DNA of 64,000 nt from Corynebacterium propinquum DSM 44285. GTDB lineage: Bacteria > Actinomycetota > Actinomycetes > Mycobacteriales > Mycobacteriaceae. The DNA is taken from positions 124,001-188,000 of the forward strand of contig NZ_AQXC01000001.1 in assembly GCF_000375525.1 (NCBI RefSeq), in the 5' to 3' direction. The notes under the pieces are model-generated. The model was not told where the DNA came from. It saw only the letters and a list, made by a program, of their open reading frames with translations, and made no database searches. Made by a program: the position numbers and the translations under genes. Of this stretch, positions 11,339 to 22,234 are shown one piece after another (within the stretch, counting starts at the first letter, position 1; each line of letters starts with the position of its first letter).

Positions 11339-11881
11339 TTATTCTTCTGGCATGTACTGTGCTTCAAGTGCACGGAATTTCCGGACTGCTTCAATCGTAT
11401 CTTTGCCATCCGAGGCTTGGATCGCCCACAGCGGCATATATTCAAACTCTGGCAGCTCTAAGCGTGCCATCCGCGCGCCTTCTGGGAAAGACAAACCGTA
11501 GATCAGCTGCCAATAATAAAATCTGGTGCCAATAATATTGCGGACTTCCACGCCATCACTGTTCACGCGCACACGCGGACGAGACAACGCAAGCCAGACC
11601 AACACGGAGATAATCAGCCCGACGCCGGGAAACGCGATGAAGTCAATCCCGGTAACTGCAGCGCCCGTAAATTCCAGGCTTAATTGCCACGCCATGAAAA
11701 TGTGCACGGCCAAGATGATCGGGATCAAGATCCCGGCATAAACCCGCAGGCGTCGGGAAGTGATAGTCAGTTGCCAAGGCTTATCGCTGGTCACAGAAAA
11801 CGGGTCTAGTGCGGTATACGCCGCTAACTTTTTCTCATCGAGCTGCTTGCGGGAACTCCCCTCATGCGACTGGGATGTCAT
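11339..11881 (-). CDS. PH-domain membrane protein (actinobacterial, CFP-6-like)
   Basis: The 180-residue product has a short cytosolic N-terminus, two adjacent hydrophobic segments (about residues 48-66 and 80-98) and a C-terminal bacterial pleckstrin-homology-like half with the [20 protein letters not shown] strand pattern and a W-rich hairpin. This layout matches actinobacterial membrane PH proteins related to the mycobacterial low-molecular-weight antigen 6. The function is not known. Its ATG overlaps the ribH stop by four bases (ATGA), so it is probably co-translated with the riboflavin genes; this neighbourhood is often kept in actinobacteria. Confidence 0.8.
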   Translation of the reverse strand: MTSQSHEGSSRKQLDEKKLAAYTALDPFSVTSDKPWQLTITSRRLRVYAGILIPIILAVHIFMAWQLSLEFTGAAVTGIDFIAFPGVGLIISVLVWLALSRPRVRVNSDGVEVRNIIGTRFYYWQLIYGLSFPEGARMARLELPEFEYMPLWAIQASDGKDTIEAVRKFRALEAQYMPEE

Positions 11882-12384
11882 GCTTGCTCCTGCTCATTAG
11901 ATAGCTGCTGTTCGCGCAAAATACGCAGTGTCGCCAAAGTATCGAGCGCTGCGGTCATGGCTTCGCCGCCTTTGTCTTCAATGGAATCAGGAAATCCTGC
12001 CCGAGCAAGCGCTTGTTCCTGGGAATTGACCGTCAGCACCCCGTTCGCGACCGGGGTAGCTTCATCCAGGCTGACCCTAGTGAGCCCTTGGGTCACTGAA
12101 TCACAGACATAATCAAAATGTGGGGTGCCACCGCGAATCACGCATCCCAGTGCAACGACAGCGTCGAACTGCCGGGCTGCCTGTTGCACCACTACGGGCA
12201 ATTCGATAGCGCCCATGACGTGGGCTTCGACAACTTCTGCCCCTGCTTCGGTTGCTACCGCGACCGCGCGCGAACGCATCTGTTCACACACTTCCTCATT
12301 CCAGCGGGTTGTCACTACGCACACGCGAGCGCCTGCAGCACTACCGCTGCTGATATTGCTCGCTGGTGCTCCTCCGTGTGCCAT
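11878..12384 (-). CDS. ribH: 6,7-dimethyl-8-ribityllumazine synthase
   Basis: Condenses the ribBA product 3,4-dihydroxybutanone 4-phosphate with the pyrimidine from ribD to form lumazine, the penultimate step to riboflavin. The frame is open to 12531, but the ATG at 12382-12384 follows the ribBA stop by one base, has GAGGAAC before it and gives 168 residues. Motifs are [14 protein letters not shown] near residue 18, [16 protein letters not shown] near residue 54, [17 protein letters not shown] near residue 76 with the catalytic His, and [14 protein letters not shown] near residue 111, where the usual TT is SQ. Confidence 0.95.
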   Translation of the reverse strand: MAHGGAPASNISSGSAAGARVCVVTTRWNEEVCEQMRSRAVAVATEAGAEVVEAHVMGAIELPVVVQQAARQFDAVVALGCVIRGGTPHFDYVCDSVTQGLTRVSLDEATPVANGVLTVNSQEQALARAGFPDSIEDKGGEAMTAALDTLATLRILREQQLSNEQEQA

Positions 12385-12385
12385 G

Positions 12386-13747
12386 TCAGTTCCTCGCTCC
12401 TGTTGGTGTCGGTGTTGTTGGTGCCGGTGTTGTTGCACCTGGCCTATCGCCAGTGGTTTCGTTGGGTTTAGCTTCTGCATGCCGCGCATCCCATTCCGCG
12501 ACCGTCGGCAAATCATGCCCCATGCGATCACGCTTGGTGCGCAGATAAGAAATATTGTCCTCGTTAGCTTCCGTCACCAGCGCGGTGCGCTGAGAGACTT
12601 CCACCCCAAAGCCCTCGAGCCCTTCTGCTTTAAAGGGATTATTAGTCAACAAATTCGCCGTGGCGATACCAAGATCAGCAAGGATTTGGCCAGCCACAGA
12701 AAACTCGCGAGCATCCGCTGGCAGTCCTTGCTCTAGATTCGCATCGACAGTATCGGAACCGTTTTCCTGCAAGCGATAGGCCTTGAGCTTGGCCAGCAAT
12801 CCGATCCCACGGCCTTCATGGCCACGGATATAAATCACTACCCCGCGACCAGCTTCTTGAATATAGTCAATCGCTTGATCGAGCTGTTGTCCGCAATCGC
12901 AGCGTCGCGAATGAAATACATCTCCGGTCAGGCATTCCGAATGCACGCGCACCGGAACATCGGTGGCATCACGTAAATCCTCTACTGACCCCGCAATCAA
13001 CGCCACATGTTCTGTGCCATCCACCTGGTGGCGATAACCCAACGCGGTCATCGGACCAGCATCCGTCGGCAAGCTGGTTTCGACTTCCCGAATTACTTGC
13101 ATTTCATTACGACGGCGCCACTGGATCATTTGCTCAATCGAGATCAATGCCAGCCCGTGCTCATCGGCGAATTCACGCAGCTCCGGCAAACGCGCCATGT
13201 CAGTCGGATCTTTTTCGGAGACGATCTCACAAATAGCACCAGCTGGGCGCAGACCCGCTAATCGAGCGAGATCAACCGATGCTTCAGTATGCCCGTTGCG
13301 CTCCAATACTCCGTTTGGACGCGCGCTCAGCGGCACGACATGTCCAGGCCGGGTAAATTGTTCGCGATCAGCATCATCAGCTGCTAATGCACGCAAAGTT
13401 TTCGCGCGGGTCGTCGCAGAGATGCCGGTCGTCCCATCATTGAAATCTACCGTGACCGTATAAGCAGTTCCGCGCACGTCCTCATTAATAGCGGTCATGG
13501 GTGGCAGACCCAGACGGTTGAGGTCATGCGGCAACATCGGCGCGCAAATATAGCCGGAGGTATAGCGAACCATGAACGCCACCAGTTCCGGGGTGGCTTT
13601 TTCGGCGGCAAAGATGAGATCGCCTTCGTTCTCCCGATCTTCGTCGTCAACAACAACGACCGCCTTGCCTGCGCGAATATCGGCTATCGCACGCTCGACG
13701 CTATCAAGTTTAATCTCACTGCCATCCTGGGTGACCTCGGTGCTCAT
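12386..13747 (-). CDS. ribBA: Bifunctional 3,4-dihydroxybutanone-4-phosphate synthase / GTP cyclohydrolase II
   Basis: Makes both early riboflavin precursors. Residues 1-210 form the RibB domain ([19 protein letters not shown] near residue 31, RPGHVVPL near residue 133, [14 protein letters not shown] near residue 151). Residues 215-420 form the RibA domain with the zinc cysteines in [17 protein letters not shown] near residue 270 and the substrate loop [12 protein letters not shown] near residue 302. The last 30 residues are Pro/Thr-rich and not conserved. GGTGGAGG precedes the ATG. It lies between ribE and ribH. Confidence 0.97.
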   Translation of the reverse strand: MSTEVTQDGSEIKLDSVERAIADIRAGKAVVVVDDEDRENEGDLIFAAEKATPELVAFMVRYTSGYICAPMLPHDLNRLGLPPMTAINEDVRGTAYTVTVDFNDGTTGISATTRAKTLRALAADDADREQFTRPGHVVPLSARPNGVLERNGHTEASVDLARLAGLRPAGAICEIVSEKDPTDMARLPELREFADEHGLALISIEQMIQWRRRNEMQVIREVETSLPTDAGPMTALGYRHQVDGTEHVALIAGSVEDLRDATDVPVRVHSECLTGDVFHSRRCDCGQQLDQAIDYIQEAGRGVVIYIRGHEGRGIGLLAKLKAYRLQENGSDTVDANLEQGLPADAREFSVAGQILADLGIATANLLTNNPFKAEGLEGFGVEVSQRTALVTEANEDNISYLRTKRDRMGHDLPTVAEWDARHAEAKPNETTGDRPGATTPAPTTPTPTGARN

Positions 13748-13758
13748 ATGCCTCCACC

Positions 13759-14472
13759 TTAGTGCGTGTCCGACGGAAAATTATAACTGGTCGGCGTACC
13801 TGCAGCCAACAGCTTTTCGACGTATTTGCCGATGATATCGACCTCCAGGTTCACCGTTTCGCCCACCGCCAATTGCCCCAAGGTGGTTACGGCCAAAGTC
13901 GTGGGAATCAAGGAAACTTCAAACCAGTGCTCAGCCTGATGCTGGGCAGTTGAACTCGCTGTATCTTGTGAATTCGTGGCGTCCGCAGTAGCTGTGTCAG
14001 AAACTGCTGCGTCAGAAATCGCAGACACCGTCAAAGAAACCCCGCTGACGGCGATTGAGCCCTTTTCCACGACGTATTTCACCAGGGGCTCTGGTAGCTG
14101 GAACCGTAATACGTCCCAGTGCTCGGAAGCAGTACGCGAGACTAAAGTAGCCGTACCGTCGACGTGGCCTTGCATAATATGGCCACCAAGCCTGGAATCC
14201 GCCCGTAATGCGCGCTCCAAATTCACAGCACTGCCGGGCCGGAGGTCTCCTAACGACGAACGGTTAAGCGATTCCTGCATGACATCCGCAACAAAGACAC
14301 CGGAAGCAACGTCTAATTCAGAAACAGTCAAGCAGACACCATTGACTGCAATGGAATCACCAAGACGCGCATCCGTAAGGATGTGCCGACCGGAAATGCT
14401 TATCCGGACCGCGTCACCGACGTTGTCCACCGCCGTAACTTCCCCTGTAGTTTCCACCAATCCACTAAACAT
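13759..14472 (-). CDS. ribE: Riboflavin synthase, alpha chain
   Basis: Dismutates two lumazine molecules to riboflavin. The 237-residue protein has the typical two lumazine-binding repeats: [12 protein letters not shown] to GVCLTV (residues 1-50) and [13 protein letters not shown] to SGVSLTV (residues 96-149). An unusual stretch of about 28 residues rich in Ala, Thr, Ser and Asp (about 153-180) is inserted before the [14 protein letters not shown] strand; the family normally has only a few residues there. AAAGGTGG precedes the ATG. It lies between ribD and ribBA. Confidence 0.95.
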   Translation of the reverse strand: MFSGLVETTGEVTAVDNVGDAVRISISGRHILTDARLGDSIAVNGVCLTVSELDVASGVFVADVMQESLNRSSLGDLRPGSAVNLERALRADSRLGGHIMQGHVDGTATLVSRTASEHWDVLRFQLPEPLVKYVVEKGSIAVSGVSLTVSAISDAAVSDTATADATNSQDTASSTAQHQAEHWFEVSLIPTTLAVTTLGQLAVGETVNLEVDIIGKYVEKLLAAGTPTSYNFPSDTH

Positions 14473-14485
14473 TATTCGCCACCTT

Positions 14486-15565
14486 TCACTGCTGCCGGTT
14501 TTCGGGCGTGCGCCCTGGCACCATTGTCAACAACACATCGCCGCCGAGTATTTCCACGTCGCTTATCTGCAGGCGCATCCCTTCCGCCAAACTCTGCCCA
14601 ACAGCAGATTCGAGCACACTACGGCCCTGTCCTAACAGCAAAGGGGCGATATATGCTTGCACTGCGTCCACATAGCCCTGAGCAACGAATGCACTCAACA
14701 GCTTTGGACCGCCTTCCACCAGCACGTCACGGCAGCCCTGCTCCCATAAAGCAGTCAATGCAGTCGGAATATCCGGATATTGTGCGTAACCCAACCGTTG
14801 CAAGTTGCTGCATTCTGTCAGATCCGAAGCACCAATGACCACACGCTGTGGTTGCTGCTGGTACCAGGCAGTTTCTCCTGCTTCGGTAGTATAACGAGCA
14901 GTCAGCGACGGATTATCCGCCAATGCGGTACCAGTACCGATAATGATCGCATCACGCTTACTACGATCCAGGTGCACCCGCTCGCGGGCTGCGGTACCTG
15001 TAATCCACTGGCTCGACCCATCGATTGCGGCGCTGAAGCCATCGACAGACTGTGCAAACTTCAGCGTGACATGCACTCGGCCCATGGCTGTTGCGTGCAG
15101 CCATGGACGAAGCTCATCATTGTGCATCTCGCCCTCGTCAGGGCCTGCAGCTTCGAGGTGAAAAACGGGAATTCCTGCGGCACGCAGTTTTTCGGCCCCA
15201 CCGGCAGCAATCGCGTTGGGATCCGCATGCACGTAATGCACCGAGGCTACACCTGCATCAATAAGTGCCTGCGCACACGGGCCAGTCCTGCCGAAATGAT
15301 TACAAGGCTCAAGTGTGACTACCGCATGCGCTCCACGCGCAGCCGCACCGGCGTGCTCTAAGGCAACGATTTCCGCATGCCGCCCACCTGGAGGTTCTGT
15401 TGCACCTATTCCGCAAATCTCGCCGGTGGCGGTTACCAGCACTGCCCCTACCGGCGGGTTGGGACTGGTGCTGCCGCGAACCGTATCGCCAGCTTTGTGT
15501 GCGGCAGCTAGCGCCGCGTTAAGTATGTGAGCCGCAAGGGGGCTCTCGTCCATTGCCGGTGCCAT
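14486..15565 (-). CDS. ribD: Riboflavin biosynthesis deaminase/reductase RibD
   Basis: Bifunctional enzyme converting the GTP cyclohydrolase II product to 5-amino-6-ribitylamino-uracil phosphate. The 359-residue protein has an N-terminal cytidine-deaminase-type zinc domain (GGRHAEIVALEHAG near residue 59 and TLEPCNHFGRTGPC near residue 84) and a C-terminal DHFR-like reductase (VTLKFAQSVDG near residue 165, GTGTALADNPSLTAR near residue 211, EGGPKLLSAF near residue 284). The ATG follows directly after the rpe stop codon. It is the first riboflavin gene of the ribD-ribE-ribBA-ribH run; there is no room before it for an FMN riboswitch. Confidence 0.96.
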   Translation of the reverse strand: MAPAMDESPLAAHILNAALAAAHKAGDTVRGSTSPNPPVGAVLVTATGEICGIGATEPPGGRHAEIVALEHAGAAARGAHAVVTLEPCNHFGRTGPCAQALIDAGVASVHYVHADPNAIAAGGAEKLRAAGIPVFHLEAAGPDEGEMHNDELRPWLHATAMGRVHVTLKFAQSVDGFSAAIDGSSQWITGTAARERVHLDRSKRDAIIIGTGTALADNPSLTARYTTEAGETAWYQQQPQRVVIGASDLTECSNLQRLGYAQYPDIPTALTALWEQGCRDVLVEGGPKLLSAFVAQGYVDAVQAYIAPLLLGQGRSVLESAVGQSLAEGMRLQISDVEILGGDVLLTMVPGRTPENRQQ

Positions 15566-16324
15566 TTAGTGGTGCGTCGCTCCAACAGCGAGTTCGCGGA
15601 GGTTATCGACCGCCGCGGCGGGGTTATCCTTTTTGAATACGGCAGAACCTGCCACGAATGCGTCACAGCCTGCTTCCGCGGATTTCTCAATGGTGTTCTC
15701 AGAGATTCCACCATCAATTTCGATAACACAATCCAGGTGCTTCTCATCGATCCTTTGGCGCAATGCACGGACTTTATCTAATTGGTCCGGCATGAACGAT
15801 TGCCCGCCGAATCCGGGTTCCACGCTCATTACCAATGCTAAGTCGAAGTGTTCCAAATCATCGAGATACGGCTCAATCGGTGTCCCAGGTTTCAAGGAAA
15901 ATCCTGCGCGCACACCTTTCTCACGAATCTTTTTCGCCAACCCGATGTGATCCTCGGTGGCTTCGACATGGAAGATTATGCAATCAGCCCCCGCCGCGAC
16001 ATAGGCGTCTACCCACTCCTCAGGCTTTTCAATCATGAGATGCACGTCGAGCTGCTGTTCGGTGATTTTGTCAACGGTCGCCGTGATGTCTGGGCCGAAA
16101 GACAGGTTCGGAACAAAGTGACCATCCATGATGTCCACGTGAATCCAGTCAGCATTGTCAACGGCACGTACTTGATCACCCAGCTGTGAAAAATCGGCCG
16201 CCAAGATTGACGGATTAATCAAGGCTCTTTGCTTGACGTTTAGGCCGTCCTGGCGGGCGCGGTTTCCCGCTGCGTGGGTATCATTTTCGAGGTGGGCGGA
16301 ATCGCGAACAGACATACCGCCCAT
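15566..16324 (-). CDS. rpe: Ribulose-phosphate 3-epimerase
   Basis: Interconverts ribulose 5-phosphate and xylulose 5-phosphate. The TIM-barrel core starts at INPSILAADF and contains HVDIMDGHFVPNLSFG, VMSVEPGFGGQSF and EIDGGI, all diagnostic. The start is uncertain. The ATG at 16322-16324 has GGAG at good spacing just after the rsmB stop and gives 252 residues, about 30 more than usual. An ATG at 16315 and a TTG at 16222, the latter giving the standard length, are alternatives. It lies between rsmB and ribD, supplying pentose phosphate next to the riboflavin genes. Confidence 0.93.
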   Translation of the reverse strand: MGGMSVRDSAHLENDTHAAGNRARQDGLNVKQRALINPSILAADFSQLGDQVRAVDNADWIHVDIMDGHFVPNLSFGPDITATVDKITEQQLDVHLMIEKPEEWVDAYVAAGADCIIFHVEATEDHIGLAKKIREKGVRAGFSLKPGTPIEPYLDDLEHFDLALVMSVEPGFGGQSFMPDQLDKVRALRQRIDEKHLDCVIEIDGGISENTIEKSAEAGCDAFVAGSAVFKKDNPAAAVDNLRELAVGATHH

Positions 16325-16331
16325 TCTACGA

Positions 16332-17951
16332 CTACTCCGGCTTACGGCGCAGCACCGCGAAAAACATGGCATCAGTACCATGTCGATGCGGCCACATCTG
16401 TGCAGAGCGGAATGCGCCGTCTCCTCCAATACCTGGCATCGGCGGCAGCACCGAAGCCGCCGACAACTCTTCGAGATCCGGACTATCGGCGTCGGACATA
16501 ACCGCATCAACGATTTCCCGGGTTTCCCGCAAGTCCGGTGAACACGTGGAATAAACCACCACACCGCCCGGGCGGACCAACCGCAGTGCCGAACGCAACA
16601 ATTCCACCTGCACAACATTCAGCTCTTCGATATCAGCGTCGTCCTTTTTCCACCGTGCTTCAGGGCGGCGTCGTAAAGCGCCCAATCCGGAACAGGGGGC
16701 GTCGACAAGCACCCGATCATAGCCAGGCTTTAGGCCCGGATCCCGGCCATCCGCTTGATATACCGTGACGGGCAGATCCCCAACCGTGGAGCGAATAAGC
16801 TCTGCGCGGTGCGGAGAAATTTCCACCGCATCGACCGTAGCACCATCGATGCCCGCTAATGCGCCAAGCAACGCCGCCTTGCCACCAGGCCCCGCGCACA
16901 AATCCAGCCACCTGCCGGAATCGTTTCCACTAACCTCGGCTTGCGCCACTGCGCGGGCAATCAACTGCGAACCTTCATCCTGGACCGCCGCCAATGACTG
17001 CTGTACCGGCTCCAAAGCACCCGGATTTCCGCCGGACTCTAAATAAACCGCATAAGGGCTGTACCGAGCCGTCTCCCCTCCGATCATCAACGCGAGTTCC
17101 TCTGCGCTGATCTCGCCAGGACGTGCAACCAAATGCACCACGGGGCGTTCAGAATCGGCAGCGAGCAGCTCACCGAGTTCCGGATGGATCCGTGTCGCTG
17201 CCGCAGAATCCACAGCATCCGCAGCGTCCGCAACCGCGCGATTACCAATTCCAAGAGCACTAGGGGTGTTTTCGCTGGACGTTGCCCACAAGGCCGCATT
17301 AAAGGAACGTGCGATCCACTCCGGATGCGCGTTGGCAAACGCCAATCCTGCCAACTCACCATCCGGTCGCAGCTGGCTCATCCAGTCTGCCTTTGGGGTA
17401 CGCCCGATCGTGCGCAAAATTCCGTTGACGAAGCCCTTAGCCTTGCTGTGCCCAGCTGTTTCCACCAACCGAACCGAAGTATCCACTGCCGCATGATCAT
17501 CGACCCGCGTGAACAACAGCTGGTAGGCGCCAAGGCGCAGGGAATTCAACACGGCGGTTGCCAAAGACTCCAACTCGCGCGAGGAACATTCCTCCAAGAC
17601 AGTGTCAATAATCCCGAGGCAACGCAGGCACCCATACGTGATCTCCGTGGCGAATGCCGCATCGCGTCCCTTTAGACGCGCTTGCCGCAAAGATTTCGGC
17701 AGAATCAAATTCGCATAGGCATCATCGTCACTGACTCGGTTCAACACTTCGAATGCCACCAGGCGTGGCTTGTCGACGCCCGCTGGTGCCTGGTGTTCGC
17801 GATTCCGGTCCTGCCGTTTAGAGTATTTTTGGTTGTTTTGCTGTTTTTCGCTCGGCGCGCCCTGCTTCCCCTTCTGCGCCTTTGTGCGTCCGGGGCGCTG
17901 TGACTGACCAGAACGCGCCCGAGAACGAAAACCTCCAGCGGCTGCACTCAT
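16332..17951 (-). CDS. rsmB: 16S rRNA cytosine-C5 methyltransferase RsmB/NOL1-NOP2-Sun family
   Basis: SAM-dependent methyltransferase that modifies cytosine in 16S rRNA (C967 in E. coli). The 539-residue protein has a basic, low-complexity N-terminus (about residues 1-55), a NusB-like RNA-binding domain (about 60-190) and a C-terminal Rossmann methyltransferase with [17 protein letters not shown] near residue 347, [19 protein letters not shown] near residue 420 and the catalytic-Cys motif [13 protein letters not shown] near residue 466. Its ATG overlaps the fmt stop by four bases (ATGA). Confidence 0.94.
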   Translation of the reverse strand: MSAAAGGFRSRARSGQSQRPGRTKAQKGKQGAPSEKQQNNQKYSKRQDRNREHQAPAGVDKPRLVAFEVLNRVSDDDAYANLILPKSLRQARLKGRDAAFATEITYGCLRCLGIIDTVLEECSSRELESLATAVLNSLRLGAYQLLFTRVDDHAAVDTSVRLVETAGHSKAKGFVNGILRTIGRTPKADWMSQLRPDGELAGLAFANAHPEWIARSFNAALWATSSENTPSALGIGNRAVADAADAVDSAAATRIHPELGELLAADSERPVVHLVARPGEISAEELALMIGGETARYSPYAVYLESGGNPGALEPVQQSLAAVQDEGSQLIARAVAQAEVSGNDSGRWLDLCAGPGGKAALLGALAGIDGATVDAVEISPHRAELIRSTVGDLPVTVYQADGRDPGLKPGYDRVLVDAPCSGLGALRRRPEARWKKDDADIEELNVVQVELLRSALRLVRPGGVVVYSTCSPDLRETREIVDAVMSDADSPDLEELSAASVLPPMPGIGGDGAFRSAQMWPHRHGTDAMFFAVLRRKPE

Positions 17952-18925
17952 GACAAAATTCCTTCCGGTTGACTACCACGTGCCCAATCTGCAGCATCCA
18001 TCTTCTTCTTGCCAGGTGCTTGCACCATTCCCAAACGCACCGGCGTGGTCGCCGTGCCGACGAAAACGTCATTTTTGGTGACCTGGATTTCGCCCGGTGC
18101 TAACGCAGTTTCCTTCAACAACACGGTTTCGTTCAACACCGTAGCGGCATTGGAACCTGGTTTGACCACCGTCACCGGCGAAATCTTTAACCGCTGATCC
18201 CCCAACATCGTCCACGCACCTGGACCCGGGGTATATGCACGGATGTGGCGATCCACCGCGAAATCTGGCTGCGCCCAGTCGATCCGGGCTTGATCAGCCG
18301 AAATTTTCGGTGCATAGGTTGCCTCACCAGTTTGTGGTTGCGCCTCCAGGCGATCGTCGGCAAGCCCATCCATGGTGGCTACAAGCAAATCTGCACCTGA
18401 ATATGCCAACCGTGTCAATAAATCATCGGCGGTATCATCGTCGTGAATTACCTCGGTGACTGTGCCCAGGACATCGCCAGTATCTAAGCCTTCCTCGATG
18501 CGAAACGTGCTCGCCCCAGTGATGTCATCGCCATGAGCAATCGCGGCTTGCACCGGGGCAGCCCCGCGCCAGTGCGGCAATAACGAAAAATGCAGATTGA
18601 TCCAGCCATGACGGGCCGCCGACAAAAGATCAGGACTGATCAATTTGCCATAAGCCACGACCGCGACCGCCTCCGGAGCCAGTTCCCGTAGCCATTCACG
18701 TACCTGGACGCCATCGTCGGTATCAGCGCGCAGGGTCTCCGGCTTCAGCACCTCGATTCCCCGCTCCTGTGCCACCGCTGCCACCGGCGACGGAGCCAAG
18801 TTTCTTCCACGCCCTCGTCGCGCATCAGGACGCGTGAGCACCCCGACGACGTCATGCTCAGAACCCAATAACGCTTCTAAAGCTACGACAGCTGGCTCCG
18901 GCGTACCAGCAAACACAATCCGCAT
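17948..18925 (-). CDS. fmt: Methionyl-tRNA formyltransferase
   Basis: Formylates initiator Met-tRNA using 10-formyltetrahydrofolate. Starting at the ATG 18923-18925 the product has 325 residues and begins [19 protein letters not shown] lies 11 bases upstream, while a GTG three codons earlier is too close to that site. The catalytic region is [20 protein letters not shown] (about residues 106-125), with [16 protein letters not shown] following. It lies downstream of priA; no peptide deformylase gene is adjacent, although def is a common neighbour of fmt in bacteria. Confidence 0.95.
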   Translation of the reverse strand: MRIVFAGTPEPAVVALEALLGSEHDVVGVLTRPDARRGRGRNLAPSPVAAVAQERGIEVLKPETLRADTDDGVQVREWLRELAPEAVAVVAYGKLISPDLLSAARHGWINLHFSLLPHWRGAAPVQAAIAHGDDITGASTFRIEEGLDTGDVLGTVTEVIHDDDTADDLLTRLAYSGADLLVATMDGLADDRLEAQPQTGEATYAPKISADQARIDWAQPDFAVDRHIRAYTPGPGAWTMLGDQRLKISPVTVVKPGSNAATVLNETVLLKETALAPGEIQVTKNDVFVGTATTPVRLGMVQAPGKKKMDAADWARGSQPEGILS

Positions 18926-18974
18926 AGTTTTCACTGCTCCTTCATCAACGCGTAATAACTAAAAATTACCCAAC

Positions 18975-20981
18975 TTATCCAATATGAATTGGATCAACCT
19001 GAATCCGCAATGGCAACTCATCTTTCCGCAGACTCCGAGCCACCGCCGCAGTGCGTAGCGCTGACCCTAATTCAGCCCGGGGCCCTAAGGGAGTACGCAC
19101 CAGGATTCGTTGTGGTGGCCCAAAACGCTGCTCATCATATTCCCCCGGTAATCGCGTTGAACGCGGCAGATCCACCGGACCGAGGACTTCCGCATGCTTC
19201 GGCAGCTCAACTAGATCCAAAAATAAATCCAGGCTGGCATCGGCTCCATCAATCGCAGCCATATGCACCGCCGGCGGAAACCGCGTTTCCCGTCGGCCCG
19301 CCAATTCCGCGGCCGCAGCGGCAATCGGATCCCACCGGATAAACATCTGCACTGCTGGCAAACCAGCAGCTGCAACCACAATCACCGTGCCACCAGCCGC
19401 CCGGCTTTCCACTAACGCGGCCGCACGCATCCAGGTCGCGAGCGTATCTTCTGCAGCCCGCAGATCCTGTCGCCCGAGCAAAGCCCACGTATCAAGAAAG
19501 AGCGCGGCACCATAACATCCGTCTTCCACCTGAGGCTCCGCACCCGGTGTTGCCACCACGAGCGCTGGGCCATTGGGCACGGAATCCAGTACTCGCGAAC
19601 CACCCGAGGTAATTACCCGCGTCGATGGGAATGCCCTACCAAGTTCTTCAGCTGTGCGTTGCGCTCCCAAGACCACGGCGCGCAGCTTGTGCGAACCACA
19701 CTCACCACAACGAAACGACGAGTGTATTGCCCCGCACCAACGGCACGTCGGTACCGATGCCTCTGTATTCTCATGCTCCGGCAAGCCCAACGGGCCATTA
19801 CATGTCCGACAGCGCGCTGGATGACGACACCGCCCACAAGCAAGCGTCGGGATATAGCCTTTCCGGGGGACCTGCACCAGCACAGGCTTCGCGGAAGACA
19901 GTGCGCGACGAGCGGTAGTGAAAGCCAGCCCCGGTATTCGAGCTTGGGCAGCACCAGGGTCTTTTTCGAGTTCAAAATCTGTATCTGCAGCTGCGCGAAT
20001 CAGTGGCGCTGCCTCCCGCACCTGGTCCCGGGAAGCCACCAAATTATGCATCCAGCCGGCTTCAACCAACAGCTGTGTTTCTGCAGTTCGTGCATACCCA
20101 CCGATCAACAACGAGCACTTTTCCAACCCAACACGCGTGGTCAGAATTTCCCGCGCATGGGCGTACGGCGCACGCGGATCTATCAGGTTTTCATCACCAT
20201 CATCGATGATCACCGCCAACCGTAAATTGGCGACTGGCGCAAATGCCGCATTGCGGGTGCCGACGACCACACGCGCTTGGCCGTGTAAAACCGACAGAAA
20301 ACGGCGGTAGCGCGCTTGCGGCCCCAATTGGGCATGAAGAGTCGTAATCTGCTTTGGGCCCACATACTCCCGAAACGCGGATTCTAAACGATCGACATCC
20401 CGCTGATCAGGCACAACCAGCAAAACCCCGCCACCGTCAATGGCAACCTTAGCCGCCAACGACGCCACTACGCTTGCCCAATCATCGCCCGGGGTAATCT
20501 GCCAAGCCGCACGAGACGGCTGGCCCGACAGTACCGAATCTACAAACGACTCCCCGTACTGATAATTCGACCACCCTGATAAGTCAGGCTCGGTTGGTTC
20601 ACCAAGATCCTCCCACGCGGTAGCGAAATCCGCTGTCTCTGCTTGCTTGTGCCGCGGAGGAATCGCATTGCGGATAATATCGGCTCGGGTGCCGCTATAG
20701 CGCTGCGCTAACGACTCGACCAAAGCTGCCGTATGTTCCGGATAGACCACATCCGGTGAATACACCCGTTCAAGATAACGCAACCTGCCGGCATGATCAG
20801 AATGCTCGCGCCGCTCCAAAACGATGCCGTCGACAAGCCTGCCATGAAAACGTATGCGTACCCGGGTACCAGCCTGCGCAGCCTCATCATCTTTGTCCGC
20901 GACCAGATAATCAAACCCGCGGTCCAGGTGTGCTAGCCCAAGCAATGGCAGCACATGGGCGACCGGACGGGCTAGCTGCAT
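18975..20981 (-). CDS. priA: PriA-like primosomal protein, ATPase motifs degenerate
   Basis: Relative of the replication-restart helicase. The frame is open to 21053, but the ATG at 20979-20981 follows GAGGAG and gives 668 residues starting MQLARPVAHVLPLLGL, the normal N-terminal DNA-binding start. In the helicase part the Walker A loop is not recognisable (TPGDDW in its place) and the DEAH-type box reads DDGDENL. The zinc-binding region is intact: CGRCRHPARCRTCNGPLG, then CRWCG and CGECG, about residues 395-465. This degeneration is typical of actinobacterial PriA, so it may act as a loading scaffold without helicase activity (inference). Confidence 0.9.
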   Translation of the reverse strand: MQLARPVAHVLPLLGLAHLDRGFDYLVADKDDEAAQAGTRVRIRFHGRLVDGIVLERREHSDHAGRLRYLERVYSPDVVYPEHTAALVESLAQRYSGTRADIIRNAIPPRHKQAETADFATAWEDLGEPTEPDLSGWSNYQYGESFVDSVLSGQPSRAAWQITPGDDWASVVASLAAKVAIDGGGVLLVVPDQRDVDRLESAFREYVGPKQITTLHAQLGPQARYRRFLSVLHGQARVVVGTRNAAFAPVANLRLAVIIDDGDENLIDPRAPYAHAREILTTRVGLEKCSLLIGGYARTAETQLLVEAGWMHNLVASRDQVREAAPLIRAAADTDFELEKDPGAAQARIPGLAFTTARRALSSAKPVLVQVPRKGYIPTLACGRCRHPARCRTCNGPLGLPEHENTEASVPTCRWCGAIHSSFRCGECGSHKLRAVVLGAQRTAEELGRAFPSTRVITSGGSRVLDSVPNGPALVVATPGAEPQVEDGCYGAALFLDTWALLGRQDLRAAEDTLATWMRAAALVESRAAGGTVIVVAAAGLPAVQMFIRWDPIAAAAAELAGRRETRFPPAVHMAAIDGADASLDLFLDLVELPKHAEVLGPVDLPRSTRLPGEYDEQRFGPPQRILVRTPLGPRAELGSALRTAAVARSLRKDELPLRIQVDPIHIG

Positions 20982-20998
20982 TGCATCTCCTCGAACAG

Positions 20999-22234
20999 TT
21001 ACGACACCCCTGCAGCGGAACGCAGTTGCTCGACCCGGTTTGTTTGCTCCCATGGCAAATTCAGATCGTCGCGGCCGAAGTGACCATACGCCGCGGTGGG
21101 ACGGTAAATCGGACGAAGCAAATCCAATTCGCGGATAATAACGGCAGGTCGCAAATCGAAAGTCTGTGCAACCGCTGCCTGAATGGATTCGTCATCCAAA
21201 CCATGATGTGCGGTGCCGAAGGTCTCGACGTAGAGCCCTACCGGATTAGCCCGACCGATAGCATAGGCAACCTGGACCTCTGCGCGATCCGCGAGGCCAG
21301 CGGCTACGATATTTTTCGCTACCCACCGCATCGCATAAGCCGCTGAACGATCTACTTTTGACGGATCCTTTCCCGAAAATGCACCACCACCATGGCGCGC
21401 CATTCCGCCATAAGTATCGACGATGATCTTCCGGCCGGTCAGCCCTGCATCGCCCATGGGACCGCCGAGAATAAAGGAACCAGACGGATTAATCAGCAAG
21501 GTGACATCGTCGGTATAAAAATCGTGCAACCCCGCCTGCTCGATCACGTGCTCGATGACATGGGTACGAAGTTGCTCTTCCAGCCACTCCTGGCTGACCT
21601 CTGGATCATGTTGCGTAGAAATCACAATCGTATCGATGTGCGACGGTTTTTGTCCGGTATAAGCAAAAGTTACCTGCGTTTTGCCATCCGGGCGCAAGTG
21701 CGGCACAATCCCCTGCTTACGCACGTCAGTGAGCCTACGAGACAACCGATGCGCGAGTGCAATTGGAAGCGGCATAAACTCCGGAGTCTCATTCGTGGCA
21801 TAGCCGAACATCAGCCCCTGGTCACCGGCACCCGCGACGTCGTCATCATCCAGCTGAGAACCAGACCTGGCTTCGTGTGATCGATCCACACCGTCGCCGA
21901 TTTCTTGGGACTGCTCACCGATGGCAATGTTCACGCCGCAAGTCCGACCGTCGAATCCGACATCCGAGCTCGTGAAACCAATCTCCAACAAAGTCTTGCG
22001 CACCAATTGCGGAATTTCTACATAACCGGTGGTCCGGACCTCACCTGCCACATGCACCTGGCCGGTGGTGACCAGCGTTTCGACGGCAACACGCGCGTGC
22101 TGATCTTTCTCGAGCAACGCATCAAGGATGCTGTCCGAAATGGCATCGCAAATCTTATCCGGATGACCTTCCGTCACGGACTCGGAAGTAAACAAGCGCA
22201 GGCCGTTGGCGCTTGCGCGAACTGGTGCAGCCAC
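20999..22234 (-). CDS. metK: S-adenosylmethionine synthetase
   Basis: Makes S-adenosylmethionine from methionine and ATP. The 411-residue protein starts with GTG preceded by AAGGA. Motifs are [20 protein letters not shown] near residue 15, [12 protein letters not shown] near residue 136, [20 protein letters not shown] near residue 277 and [19 protein letters not shown] near residue 301. The mRNA probably starts near 22388, leaving an untranslated leader of about 150 bases in which no SAM riboswitch was recognised. A promoter with an embedded McbR-type operator lies upstream. Confidence 0.97.
   Translation of the reverse strand: MAAPVRASANGLRLFTSESVTEGHPDKICDAISDSILDALLEKDQHARVAVETLVTTGQVHVAGEVRTTGYVEIPQLVRKTLLEIGFTSSDVGFDGRTCGVNIAIGEQSQEIGDGVDRSHEARSGSQLDDDDVAGAGDQGLMFGYATNETPEFMPLPIALAHRLSRRLTDVRKQGIVPHLRPDGKTQVTFAYTGQKPSHIDTIVISTQHDPEVSQEWLEEQLRTHVIEHVIEQAGLHDFYTDDVTLLINPSGSFILGGPMGDAGLTGRKIIVDTYGGMARHGGGAFSGKDPSKVDRSAAYAMRWVAKNIVAAGLADRAEVQVAYAIGRANPVGLYVETFGTAHHGLDDESIQAAVAQTFDLRPAVIIRELDLLRPIYRPTAAYGHFGRDDLNLPWEQTNRVEQLRSAAGVS

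Noticed and set aside
12125..12736. 203-codon open frame on the plus strand opposite ribH/ribBA
   Set aside because: Rich in Cys, Arg and Thr with no recognisable domain; the opposite strand encodes two clear enzymes.
14486..15570. FMN riboswitch before the riboflavin genes
   Set aside because: rpe, ribD, ribE, ribBA and ribH are packed with gaps of at most 13 bases, so the roughly 140-base element cannot fit between them, and none of its conserved strings was seen.
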